Shown piece by piece: positions 51,769 to 61,125 of a stretch of DNA of 64,000 bases. Location of the stretch: NCBI GenBank assembly GCA_037968475.1, contig JBBKVO010000001.1, positions 124,001-188,000 on the forward strand, read 5' to 3'. The notes under the pieces are model-generated. The model searched no databases and was not told the DNA's origin. It saw nothing but the letters and a program-made list of their open reading frames with translations. The DNA is from SB11 sp037968475. GTDB taxonomy: Bacteria; Bacteroidota; Bacteroidia; UBA8524. Made by a program: the position numbers and the translations under genes. Every line of letters begins with the position of its first letter. Positions within the stretch are counted from its first letter, which is position 1.

Positions 51769-54700
51769 TTAGTGAGCGTGACTTTCTTCGTGTTTTTCAG
51801 TTTTTGCACTAGAATTATCTTTTTTCACTTCTTCAGTATTGCGTATTTTAGTCATATAAGCTACTGAAGGTTGCACGTTCAATTCATCCAACATGTGGTA
51901 CGAACGTTCGTTGCGGAATAGGCGGTTGATTTCGCTGTTAGGGTCTTTCAAATCACCAAATACAATTGCACCTGTTGGGCAAGTTTGTTGGCAAGCAGTT
52001 TTTATATCACCGTCTTGTACTTTACGGTTTTCTAATTTGGCTTGCAACTTACCGTATTGAATACGTTGTACGCAGAACGAACATTTTTCCATTACACCTC
52101 GAGTACGAACGGTTACATCAGGGTTGATGACCATTTTACCCAAGTCGTTATTCATATAGTAATCAAAGTTGTCGTTATCGTTGTAGCGGAACCAGTTGAA
52201 CCTACGTACTTTATAAGGGCAGTTGTTAGCACAGTATTTAGTACCAATACAACGGTTATAAGTCATTTGGTTCAAACCTTCGCTGCTGTGTGTAGTAGCC
52301 AATACAGGGCATACAGTTTCGCAAGGTGCGTGGCCACAGTGTTGGCACATCATAGGTACGTGTACAACACTTACGTTATCGTACATTGCTGCAGCTTCTT
52401 CACCTTCAAGTCTAGTATAGCCTTCGTTTTCACCAATACCCAAATCGCCTGATTTAGTGAAACCAGCACCTAGTTGATTGTCTTCTTCGTTAACGGTTTC
52501 TGGAGAGAAACGGTAGTAACGATCGATACGTATCCAGTGCATTTCACGGCGACGACGTACTTCGTCTCTACCTACAACAGGTACGTTATTTTCAGCGTTA
52601 CAACTTACTATACAAGCACCGCAGCCGGTACAAGCATTTAAGTCTATAGCCATACCCCATTTGTGGCCTTTGGTATCTTGTTCTTCCCAAAGTGTATAGT
52701 ATTGGTTATTGTTTTTTGGGTCGCGCATCAAACCATGGTGATCATGGTTGTTTACTTGCGGGTCGGCTTTATAACCATCAAGGGTAGCTTCGCGTACTAT
52801 ATCACGTCCCTCAATAGAGTGGTGGGTTTGTGTACGAGCTAATTCGTAGCGTTTGCTACCTTTAGTTATATCTACCTTAGTAGCTATATTGCTATACGAA
52901 CCGTTGCTAAAGCTACGGGTAGGGTATATGTCAAAGCCTTTAGCTTCGGCAGCTACCTTGCCCATTTCAGCACGGCCATAACCTATTGCCATACCAATGG
53001 TATCGCGAGCTTGACCGGGTTGTATAATTACAGGTACGTTTTCATATTTAACACCGTTTACTGTTACGTTTACGGTATCACCTTCTTCAACTTTTAATCT
53101 ATCAGCGTTAAATTTAGAAAGGCTGGCGTAGTTATCCCAAGTTACTTTAGTAATAGGATCTGGCATTTCTTGCAACCAAGGGTTGTTAGCTTGGCTACCA
53201 TCGCGCAATGCTACACCTTCGTATGCTACAAAATCAAGGGCACCTTCTTGTGAGGGAGCAGCAATTTTTGATGCCATCTCTGCATAGTTGGTAGCCGATG
53301 TATATGCTGATGCTGTTTTAGTAGGCAATGCAAACACACCGTTTTGTATACTTTCATTCCACATGGTGGTGAAAGAGGCGTATCTGGTTTGCGCACCAAA
53401 CATTTTATTTTTCCAGTTACTTTTTATGTAGTCGTATGCAGTAGTGGTATTGCCTGCCCATACTAAAAAGCTTTCAAGTGCCTGACGCGTTTCGAAAACA
53501 TGTTGTATAGTAGGCTGAGCAAAGGCATAATAGCCTGCTTTTATTTCTGCATCACTCCAGCTTTCCAAAAAGTGGTTATCAGGAGCTACGTATTGGCAAA
53601 CTTTTGCAGTATCATCAATGCTAGTACTTAGGCTAACACTTAGTTCTGCCTTTTTAAGGCCATCAGCTATTTTTTTGCTATCGTGGTAAGTGTATACAGG
53701 GTTTATACCGTGCATTATCACCGCTTTAACGTTACCGCTTGCCAATTCGCCAACAAAGGCTTCAAAGCCAGCATCGGTAGCCGTATATTGTTTACTATAG
53801 TTATCTAAATCTATTGTAGTGCCATAGTTGCCCAGCATTTCGTTAATGCCGTTTACTATACACTGTGTAGCGTGGTCGTTACTACCACAAACTACTAAAC
53901 CTTTGCCTTTATTAGCCCAAAGATCGGTAGCGGCTTTGCCAATGGCATTACCTGCTAATTCTTTAGTGCCACTGCTTAGTGCATCTTTACCTGCCAATTT
54001 TGCAATGGCATTGTATAGTTGCACCACGTATGTGCCTTGTTGAGAAGGTTTCATAGTCATACGTATATCAGCATTTGAACCTGTTAATGATAACAATGAT
54101 TCAAACTGATAGTGGCGTGATAATTCTTTTTGACCGTCGCGTAGGTTACGGTTTTTAGCCCACTGGCGAGAAAACTCAACAGGAGATAACCAAGCACCTA
54201 AAAAGTCGGCGGCAAAACTTACTATAATGTTTGCTTTATCAAAGTTGTATTGAGGTACAACTGCTTTATCAAAGCACATTTTGTTAGCCTCTATAATTCC
54301 GCTATACGAAATAGCATCGTAGGCTATGTGTTTTGTAGTTGGGTATTTAGCTGTAAACTCTTCAATAGCACTAAGCATTGAAGGGCTGTTCACAGAATTG
54401 GTAACTATACGTATAGCACCACCATTGGCAGCTATCTTTTCTAGTTTACCACTTATCTCTTTATCAATATCAGCCCAGTTAGCAGCTTTTCCATCTTTAA
54501 GTGCAGCATCTAAACGCTCGCTATCATAAAGGCTTAATATTGAGGCTTGCCCGTAAGCATCAACCCCGCCACCAGTGAATGATTTATCGTTACCTTCAAC
54601 TTTTATAGGACGACCTTCGCGGGTTTTCACCAATACAGGAAGGTTGTTATAAGTAGAAGCATACCAGTTAGGATTACCCGGAGTAATTTCTTCTGGCTTT

Positions 54701-54942
54701 ATAACGTATGGTATAACATTTTTTATTGGAGCGGTATTACAGGCTGCCAAAGCAACTGCTGAAACGCTGAAACCGAAGAACTTTAGGAAATCCCTACGGT
54801 TCGACGACATGCTCATGGTGTCTTCGCTAAATGCTTCTTCCAAAGGTAAACCTTCGGCGAACTCATTTTTATTAGCTTGAACAAAGGCAGGTTCCCTATT
54901 CAGTTCCTCTAAACCCTTCCAGTATTTATTTTTATTTTCCAT
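51769..54942 (-). CDS. actB: Alternative complex III molybdopterin-like/iron-sulfur subunit ActB
   Basis: 1057 residues. A variant twin-arginine signal follows a 45-residue leader (NRRDFLKFFGFSVSAVALAAC), which is typical of Bacteroidota ActB. Residues about 60-740 are the molybdopterin-oxidoreductase-like domain, which in this family lacks the metal cofactor. The C-terminal 300 residues are a ferredoxin-like unit: CTGCGACIVSC; CQHCGHAPCETVC; CIGTKYCANNC; CSFCVQRIQYG and CQQTCPTGA supply four cluster sites (three 4Fe-4S, one 3Fe-4S in the family). Carries electrons from the NrfD subunit to the cytochromes. Confidence 0.93.
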   Translation of the reverse strand: MENKNKYWKGLEELNREPAFVQANKNEFAEGLPLEEAFSEDTMSMSSNRRDFLKFFGFSVSAVALAACNTAPIKNVIPYVIKPEEITPGNPNWYASTYNNLPVLVKTREGRPIKVEGNDKSFTGGGVDAYGQASILSLYDSERLDAALKDGKAANWADIDKEISGKLEKIAANGGAIRIVTNSVNSPSMLSAIEEFTAKYPTTKHIAYDAISYSGIIEANKMCFDKAVVPQYNFDKANIIVSFAADFLGAWLSPVEFSRQWAKNRNLRDGQKELSRHYQFESLLSLTGSNADIRMTMKPSQQGTYVVQLYNAIAKLAGKDALSSGTKELAGNAIGKAATDLWANKGKGLVVCGSNDHATQCIVNGINEMLGNYGTTIDLDNYSKQYTATDAGFEAFVGELASGNVKAVIMHGINPVYTYHDSKKIADGLKKAELSVSLSTSIDDTAKVCQYVAPDNHFLESWSDAEIKAGYYAFAQPTIQHVFETRQALESFLVWAGNTTTAYDYIKSNWKNKMFGAQTRYASFTTMWNESIQNGVFALPTKTASAYTSATNYAEMASKIAAPSQEGALDFVAYEGVALRDGSQANNPWLQEMPDPITKVTWDNYASLSKFNADRLKVEEGDTVNVTVNGVKYENVPVIIQPGQARDTIGMAIGYGRAEMGKVAAEAKGFDIYPTRSFSNGSYSNIATKVDITKGSKRYELARTQTHHSIEGRDIVREATLDGYKADPQVNNHDHHGLMRDPKNNNQYYTLWEEQDTKGHKWGMAIDLNACTGCGACIVSCNAENNVPVVGRDEVRRRREMHWIRIDRYYRFSPETVNEEDNQLGAGFTKSGDLGIGENEGYTRLEGEEAAAMYDNVSVVHVPMMCQHCGHAPCETVCPVLATTHSSEGLNQMTYNRCIGTKYCANNCPYKVRRFNWFRYNDNDNFDYYMNNDLGKMVINPDVTVRTRGVMEKCSFCVQRIQYGKLQAKLENRKVQDGDIKTACQQTCPTGAIVFGDLKDPNSEINRLFRNERSYHMLDELNVQPSVAYMTKIRNTEEVKKDNSSAKTEKHEESHAH

Positions 54943-54992
54943 CTATCGATTTTAATGATGAAGGTGGTTACGTGTAAATTAAAAAATTGAGA

Positions 54993-56267
54993 TTAGTAGT
55001 GGCATTTGGCACATTCAAGCCCACCGTTCATTGCTACGGTGTATTCTTTTCTGCCCATGCCTTTTAACTCATTGTGTAGTTTTTCGTAGTAATCGTTATT
55101 AGCTACGTCAACTTTTGCCTCGCGGTGGCAGTTGATACACCAACCCATTTGCAGGCTTGTGTGTTGTTCTACCTTTTTCATGGTTTCTATTGGCCCGTGG
55201 CAGGTTTGGCATTCTACTTTACCAATTGCTACGTGCTGCGAGTGATTGAAATATGCGTGATCGGGCAAGTTGTGTATACGCACCCATTTTATTGGTGTAT
55301 TATTTTTATAAGCATCGCGTACTTCTTGAATTTCGGGCGATACCTCACCGTTGTATTTATCTTTAGCATCAACATAGCTGTGGCAGTTCATACAAGTATT
55401 AACTGAGGGCACACTTGCTTGCTTGCTGTATGATGCCGTAGAGTGGCAAAACTGGCAATCAATTTTGTATTGGCCTGCGTGTATGCTGTGGTCAAAAGCA
55501 ATAGGCTGGGTAGGGGCGTATCCTTTTTGTACACCAATTTCTTGGTTAGCATACTTAAAGTAAAAACCACCGCCAACTACGGCAAACAATCCACCTACTA
55601 CCAATATGGTAATGGTTGGGTTTAAATCTTTTAACCAAGGAAGAAACTTGGTTTCGTAAAAACTAGGTTTAGCTGCGGCAACATCTTCAGGGAATTTTTT
55701 GGACATTAACGAGCCTAGCATCACTTTTACTCTAGATAATAGTAGGGTAATGGCCAACAATACTATTATAAGTATTGTTAGTACAAACAGTGTACTGCTT
55801 GAGTAGAAACTTTCGCCACCACCTTGTGCAGATTGAGTAGCGGCTACGCTTGTGGCTTCACCACCACCAGCTGGTGAAGTAGTAGCTGCTACGGCAGTAG
55901 GGGCAGTTTCGATATATTTTAATATTGATTTAACCTGACCATCGTTTAAAAACTCAAAGTTGGTCATGTTAGATTTGTTATTCTCTTCGTAAAGCTTTAC
56001 AGCTAGTGCATCGCCACTGGCTATTAAGCCGGGCGAGTTGCGTATCCACTTTACCAACCAAGCCTCACTACGACCCGGACGTTTTTGTACATCGCGTAAA
56101 GCAGGGCCAATCATTTTTGAATCGACTGCGTGGCAAGCTGTACAGTTTTCGTTAAAAAGTTTTTCGCCTTCGGCTACATCTTGTGCAGATGCTACAGTAG
56201 GTAATGAAAGCAATCCAATGATTGCGGGTAATATTAAAAGACGTTTTAGCGTTGAAGTATGCACCAT
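54993..56267 (-). CDS. actA: Alternative complex III multihaem subunit ActA with an extra monohaem domain
   Basis: 424 residues. A signal peptide precedes a class I cytochrome c domain with CTACH at 42-46. Two membrane helices follow near 158-178 and 220-237. Then five haem motifs: CQFCH 271-275, CMNCH 292-296, CQTCH 353-357, CINCH 377-381 and CAKCH 419-423. The pentahaem part is ActA of alternative complex III; the fused N-terminal monohaem domain brings the total to six. It starts the operon; a TATATTTGCGCCC promoter box lies upstream. Confidence 0.92.
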   Translation of the reverse strand: MVHTSTLKRLLILPAIIGLLSLPTVASAQDVAEGEKLFNENCTACHAVDSKMIGPALRDVQKRPGRSEAWLVKWIRNSPGLIASGDALAVKLYEENNKSNMTNFEFLNDGQVKSILKYIETAPTAVAATTSPAGGGEATSVAATQSAQGGGESFYSSSTLFVLTILIIVLLAITLLLSRVKVMLGSLMSKKFPEDVAAAKPSFYETKFLPWLKDLNPTITILVVGGLFAVVGGGFYFKYANQEIGVQKGYAPTQPIAFDHSIHAGQYKIDCQFCHSTASYSKQASVPSVNTCMNCHSYVDAKDKYNGEVSPEIQEVRDAYKNNTPIKWVRIHNLPDHAYFNHSQHVAIGKVECQTCHGPIETMKKVEQHTSLQMGWCINCHREAKVDVANNDYYEKLHNELKGMGRKEYTVAMNGGLECAKCHY

Positions 56268-56335
56268 ATACTTAAAAGGGTTTAAAACTCACGGCTGGGT
56301 TAGTTTTTTGGACAATTTTACCGTTGTTTTGGGCG

Positions 56336-56343
56336 CAAATATA
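56336..56343 (-). promoter_or_regulatory. -7 box for the act operon
   Basis: On the minus strand TATATTTG then CGCCC. The leader to the actA start is about 60 bases. A second exact TAAATTTG lies about 40 bases further upstream. Confidence 0.5.
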
Positions 56344-56473
56344 GTGTGCAATTACAATGGAAGTCTAAAAAAAGTACACAAATTTATTAATTTAAAATCC
56401 GTCTAAATAAACTAGGAGCGATACTGTTTATCAGTGGTTTAAGGTAGGTATGTTGTGTCTTTTTAGAAAAGAA

Positions 56474-58426
56474 TTAAGAAGGAAGTTTCACCATGTCCAA
56501 AGATGAGTACACTGAGTTGTTGCTTATATACTCGGGTACTATCTGTTTCATTTTACGTACAATAAGGTCGTAATCGTGTTTATTTACCAACTCAATTAGC
56601 GTGTTTACCTCTTCGGTAATCATTTCATAGTCGTATGGTTTAATTTTAGCAATTGTAATTTTGGGATGGTGAGTGGGTAAGGTGTTTTCTGAATCGTTTA
56701 GCAACTCTTCCATCAGTTTCTCGCCCGGCCTAAGGCCTGTAAACTCAATAGTAATATCTTTACCCAGCTTTAAGCCCGAAAGTTTTATCATCTTTTTGGC
56801 TAAATCAACAATCTTCACGCTTTGTCCCATATCAAAAATAAAAATCTCACCACCATTGCCCATATTTCCTGCTTCAATTACTAATTGGCAGGCTTCGGGT
56901 ATAGTCATAAAATAGCGGGTAATATCAGGGTGTGTAACTGTTATGGGGCCTCCTTCGGCAATTTGTTTTTTGAATAAGGGTATTACTGAACCGTTTGAGC
57001 CTAATACATTGCCAAAGCGGGTGGTAATAAAGCGTGTTTTGGTATTTAGGGGCGAGTTGTTTAGCGATTGCACATAAATCTCGGCAATACGTTTGCTAGC
57101 GCCCATTATATTGGTTGGATTTACTGCCTTATCGGTAGATACCATTACAAATTTGCTTATACCGTATTTCACCGCCAAATCGGCCAGTGTTTTCGTACCT
57201 CTTACATTGGTAGATATAGCCTCATCAGGGTTGGCTTCCATTAAAGGCACATGTTTATATGCCGCAGCATGGTATATAACATCAGGCAAATAAGTAGCAA
57301 TAATTTGCTCCATTTTTTCAAGGCAACGTATATCAGCCACTATAATATCTACAGTTTTGCTATAGCCGTGGTTTTTAAACATTTCTTTAAGTTGGCTTTC
57401 CAACTCATACAACGGCGTTTCTGCTTGGTCTACTAAAACAAGTTTTAAAGGATAAAAAGGAATAACCTGACGTATAATCTCGCTGCCTATAGAGCCTGCA
57501 GCACCTGTTATCATTATAGTTTTGCCTTTAATGTTTTGACTTATTTTTTCAATATCAAGCTGTATCACATCACGTTCTAGCAGGTCTTCGATATTTACTT
57601 TTTTAAACTGGCTAAAGCTCAACTCGCCATTAATCCATTTTTCTACAGGGGGTATTACCTTTATTTTAAGATTAAGAGCAAGGCAAGTTTCAATTATGTC
57701 CTTTTTATTTTGTTTGCTTATGTTTTGTATTGAAAGAATTACCTCGTCAACTTTATTTATTTTGGCTATTCTTTCAAGGTGTTGGCCGCTATGGTATATA
57801 GGTACCCCGTCTATACGTTTTTTTGCTTTTGCAGGGTTGTCGTCAACAAAGCCAATAACTCTATACCTATTACGATTTTCTTGCTCAAGGGTACGTTTTG
57901 TGATAAGACCCGAGTCGCCAGCGCCATAAATAATTACATTTATTCGTCCGTTGCTGTTGTTGTTATTGTCATTGGTATTAATACGCTTGTACAAATATTT
58001 ATAGGCAAAGCGCGATGAAGTCATCAACACCAAAGAGATAAAGAAATCTATAATTACTACTGAATGTGGTATTATGAAACTGTGGTCTTGTGTAAAAAGT
58101 TTAGCAATATAATTTGATGCGATAAATATGGCACTACCTATAATAAGGGTAGTAAATATACGGATGATATCTTGTGTTCCTGAGTAACGAACTATGCCAT
58201 GATAAGTTTTGGCGATGTAAAAAGTAACAAATCGAACAAGTAAAAATAATGGAATAGCATTATAAATCACATTGTATTGCTGTATGCCCATTTCGAAGTT
58301 ATAGCGCAATACATGGGCAAAAGCAAATGAAAAAAGACAGATACTAAGGTCTATTAATAAAATAATCCACCGTGGAATATGCTTTTTTGGTGATTTATTA
58401 AGAACTTCATCCCATTTCATAAACAC
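56474..58426 (-). CDS. CapD/FlaA1-type nucleotide-sugar dehydratase, membrane-bound
   Basis: 650 residues. Four N-terminal membrane helices (about 18-135) are followed by a first Rossmann fold (INVIIYGAGDSGLITK) and a second with ITGAAGSIGSEII. Active-site region: MVSTDKAVNPTNIMGASKR, where Met replaces the usual Tyr, as in FlaA1/PglF/WbpM 4,6-dehydratases. Substrate is probably UDP-GlcNAc or UDP-GalNAc, feeding rare amino-sugar synthesis. It is preceded by the UpxY-like gene, which normally opens a capsule or exopolysaccharide locus, yet no glycosyltransferase follows; actA does. Confidence 0.9.
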   Translation of the reverse strand: MFMKWDEVLNKSPKKHIPRWIILLIDLSICLFSFAFAHVLRYNFEMGIQQYNVIYNAIPLFLLVRFVTFYIAKTYHGIVRYSGTQDIIRIFTTLIIGSAIFIASNYIAKLFTQDHSFIIPHSVVIIDFFISLVLMTSSRFAYKYLYKRINTNDNNNNSNGRINVIIYGAGDSGLITKRTLEQENRNRYRVIGFVDDNPAKAKKRIDGVPIYHSGQHLERIAKINKVDEVILSIQNISKQNKKDIIETCLALNLKIKVIPPVEKWINGELSFSQFKKVNIEDLLERDVIQLDIEKISQNIKGKTIMITGAAGSIGSEIIRQVIPFYPLKLVLVDQAETPLYELESQLKEMFKNHGYSKTVDIIVADIRCLEKMEQIIATYLPDVIYHAAAYKHVPLMEANPDEAISTNVRGTKTLADLAVKYGISKFVMVSTDKAVNPTNIMGASKRIAEIYVQSLNNSPLNTKTRFITTRFGNVLGSNGSVIPLFKKQIAEGGPITVTHPDITRYFMTIPEACQLVIEAGNMGNGGEIFIFDMGQSVKIVDLAKKMIKLSGLKLGKDITIEFTGLRPGEKLMEELLNDSENTLPTHHPKITIAKIKPYDYEMITEEVNTLIELVNKHDYDLIVRKMKQIVPEYISNNSVYSSLDMVKLPS

Positions 58427-58477
58427 AAACTTATATTAATATGTTCCAAATATTGACTAATTATTATTTTAACTGCA

Positions 58478-59014
58478 TTAATTTTCTACGACTTGCAGTT
58501 TTTTTGTTTCGAGCGGCGTTATAAACGATGCCGGTATATTTATTAATACCGATTGGTTTATATATTCCACTTTTATTGATGCTCTTTTTTCACCTCTATA
58601 ATCTACAAGCTCGCCTTTTATACCCATCATTGCTCCCGCAATAATCTCAATAGGTGTTCCGGGCGAAAGATTGTCGGCTACTTCTAAATCATCAGGAAAT
58701 TCAAGCAAAAGTTTTTGTATTATCTCTATTTCGCGTGGAGGGATATATACTGCTTTGCCCGAAAAAGTAATAAAGCGTACAACTCCTAATGTGTTTAAAA
58801 CATTAAAATATTCGGCTTCAGATATTTGTACAAAAATGTATGACTTGAAAAGAGGCTCTTCAACCCATTTTTTTCTATCGCTCCACTTTTTTAGTTGTTT
58901 AAATAAGGGTAGGTAGTAGCTGATGCCGGCCTTTTCAAAACGCTCAGCCACTTTTTTTTCAGCACGAGACAGTGTATATACTGCATACCAATATTTAGTG
59001 GGTAGATTATTCAT
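58478..59014 (-). CDS. UpxY/NusG-like transcription antiterminator
   Basis: 178 residues. The NGN domain (WYAVYTLSRAEKKVAERFEK; PLFKSYIFVQISEAEYFNVL) is followed by a KOW-like region (ELVDYRGEKRASIKVEYI). UpxY proteins of Bacteroides are specialised NusG paralogs that ride RNA polymerase through polysaccharide operons and prevent early termination. The 51-base gap to the CapD-like gene suggests one transcript. It is probably dedicated to that gene or to a locus elsewhere. Confidence 0.9.
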   Translation of the reverse strand: MNNLPTKYWYAVYTLSRAEKKVAERFEKAGISYYLPLFKQLKKWSDRKKWVEEPLFKSYIFVQISEAEYFNVLNTLGVVRFITFSGKAVYIPPREIEIIQKLLLEFPDDLEVADNLSPGTPIEIIAGAMMGIKGELVDYRGEKRASIKVEYINQSVLINIPASFITPLETKKLQVVEN

Positions 59015-59102
59015 ATAAGGCTAAAAAACTACTACGCAAAATAACCATTTGTAACTTTTGGGATGAAATTTTGAATTTTATCCTGGTTAGGAAGCGTATT
59101 TA

Positions 59103-59110
59103 CAAAGTTA
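59103..59110 (-). promoter_or_regulatory. -7 box upstream of the UpxY-like gene
   Basis: On the minus strand TAACTTTG, an exact TAnnTTTG, about 90 bases before the start. The leader could host the sites where an UpxY protein loads. The rest of the 59015-59304 spacer is AT-rich without further features except the POT terminator. Confidence 0.4.
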
Positions 59111-59244
59111 TATTTTTATTCTAATACTTTTTTGACTGTTATATTATGAAATGGTTGTAAATAGACAATTGCTAATAGTATGGTTACAAATGTAATATTA
59201 ATGCACAGTTTAACGAACAATAGCATTTTTTTTCTAAATAGTAA

Positions 59245-59283
59245 AGCCACAAAGCCCCCTAAATTTTAGGAGGCTTTGTGGCT
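59245..59283 (-). terminator. Terminator of the downstream POT transporter gene
   Basis: AGCCACAAAGCC pairs with GGCTTTGTGGCT, continued by CCTAA/TTAGG after a mismatch. The minus-strand tail is only moderately T-rich. Confidence 0.75.
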
Positions 59284-59304
59284 ATTACGTTGATTATGAA
59301 TACT

Positions 59305-61038
59305 CTATCGTATATTCTTTTCTCGCATTACTGCTCTAAGCCATTTGAGTAGCAAAACCATCATTAACGATGCTGCTAATGCCAATACAAAGTTGAGTAG
59401 GAAGAAATTTGACTTATCATCAAAGGTTTCCCATAGGCTTGATAGCATACCCGAAAGTTTATTACCTACTGCGGTTGATAAGAAAAAGCCTCCCATCATT
59501 AATGCTGTAATACGAGGCGGGCTAAGTTTTGATACTAATGAAAGACCCATGGGCGATAAACAAAGCTCGCCAACAGTAATAACACAGTAGGTCATTATTA
59601 GCCACCAACTACTGGCTTTTTCACTATCAAGGTTGGTAGCTTTTACTGCACCCACCATTACCAACGCCGAAAGTGCCGTAATGAATAAACCAATGGCAAT
59701 TTTTGCGGGTGTTGATGGTTCTTTGCCCCGTTTGCGTAAGAAACCAAAAAAGCCCACTACAATTGGGGTAAGCAATATTATCCAAAACGGATTTACCGAT
59801 TGGTATATTTCTGTTGATACTAGTTTTAGGTTACTGCCTTTTTCAGGCCATTTGGTGGGTGTTAAATTGGCAAAATATTTTCTTGAGTCTTCGCGAAGCT
59901 TTATCAGCTTTGTCATACTATCAGTGCCTACTTTATCATTGCTACTTTTAAAGGCTTCCTTTTCGGTAGATAATTTTTCAATGTAGGCGTCAAAATCTTC
60001 TTTAGAAAGTGTAACTGTTTCGTGATTGGTAACTGTTTGATCCATGCCTATTACAGAAGCAGGAGATTCTATAACGGCAGGCATTTCGCGGTCGGTAAAC
60101 TCCTCAGCCCAAACGGTAAGTGCATCACCGTTTTGGTGGAACACTGCCCAAAATACTACTAAGCAAGCATATACAGCTAATAGTGCGCCAATAGGGCGTT
60201 TATCCTCTGAGTTGGCTTTTACATACATGTATACAAAAAATAGTACTACAGGTATACAGCCAAATATAAAGGCATCATTGGTATCAGTACCCAAAAGGTT
60301 ACCGTGAGGGTTAGAAGCACTGGTTACACCACTTATAAAGTAACCTATTACCCCAAACACAAACATAGGCACTAGCACAAACCCAAATATTTGCAAAAGC
60401 GACATATCGCCTTTTTGGGTCGGTTTCATTACATCAGCTTCTTTTACGTGGCGTGTACCCATTATAAAAATAACAACACCTATAAGCATACCTACACCCG
60501 CAGCAATAAAAGCGTGTCCCCAGCCAAAACTGTTGCGCATATAAGCGGCCACAAAGTTGCATACAAATGCACCTATGTTTATACCCATATAAAATATGTT
60601 GTAGCCCGCATCCTTATTGTCTCGGTAACGGTCGTCGTTGTATAAATTACCAACTAGGGTAGAGATATTGGGTTTAAAGAAACCATTGCCCAAAATGATA
60701 AGCAGTAATGAAGTATAAAAAGCAGTTTCGCCATGAAGCGAAAGGCCAAAATATCCTGTGGCCATTAATATGCCACCAGCTACTATTGATTTGCGATAGC
60801 CAAAAACCCTATCGGCCAAAAGACCCCCTATAAATGGGGTTAGGTACACCAAGCCAAGGTATGTGCCATATATGTCTGATTTTTTTTCGGGAGAGAAGCC
60901 CATGCCTCCTGCATCCCAGCTATCAAGCATATATAACGAAAATATGCCTAGCATTAAATAGTAGCCAAAGCGTTCCCACATCTCGGTAAAAAACAAGACG
61001 TATAGGCCTTTGGGGTGTTTTTGTTCTTTATTACTCAT
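59305..61038 (-). CDS. POT-family peptide transporter (second of a pair)
   Basis: 577 residues with 12-14 membrane helices. Family signature ExxERFxYY is present (TEMWERFGYY), as is the PTR2 stretch ILGNGFFKPNISTLVGNLY. A loop of about 90 residues (about 310-400, with FTDREMPAVIESPAS) sits mid-protein. POT proteins are proton-coupled di- and tripeptide symporters of the inner membrane. It is downstream of a paralogous POT gene and separated by 87 bases containing a hairpin. Confidence 0.92.
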   Translation of the reverse strand: MSNKEQKHPKGLYVLFFTEMWERFGYYLMLGIFSLYMLDSWDAGGMGFSPEKKSDIYGTYLGLVYLTPFIGGLLADRVFGYRKSIVAGGILMATGYFGLSLHGETAFYTSLLLIILGNGFFKPNISTLVGNLYNDDRYRDNKDAGYNIFYMGINIGAFVCNFVAAYMRNSFGWGHAFIAAGVGMLIGVVIFIMGTRHVKEADVMKPTQKGDMSLLQIFGFVLVPMFVFGVIGYFISGVTSASNPHGNLLGTDTNDAFIFGCIPVVLFFVYMYVKANSEDKRPIGALLAVYACLVVFWAVFHQNGDALTVWAEEFTDREMPAVIESPASVIGMDQTVTNHETVTLSKEDFDAYIEKLSTEKEAFKSSNDKVGTDSMTKLIKLREDSRKYFANLTPTKWPEKGSNLKLVSTEIYQSVNPFWIILLTPIVVGFFGFLRKRGKEPSTPAKIAIGLFITALSALVMVGAVKATNLDSEKASSWWLIMTYCVITVGELCLSPMGLSLVSKLSPPRITALMMGGFFLSTAVGNKLSGMLSSLWETFDDKSNFFLLNFVLALAASLMMVLLLKWLRAVMREKNIR

Positions 61039-61071
61039 TTGTAAAAGGATTGTTTATTTATGTAAAAATAG

Positions 61072-61098
61072 CAAAGCCCTGCAATATGCAAGGCTTTG
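61072..61098 (-). terminator. Hairpin between the two POT genes
   Basis: CAAAGCC..TGCA pairs with TGCA..GGCTTTG with internal mismatches. Weak or partial terminator after the upstream POT gene. Confidence 0.6.
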
Positions 61099-61125
61099 GT
61101 ATATATTTTTTAGATAAAAGATTGC

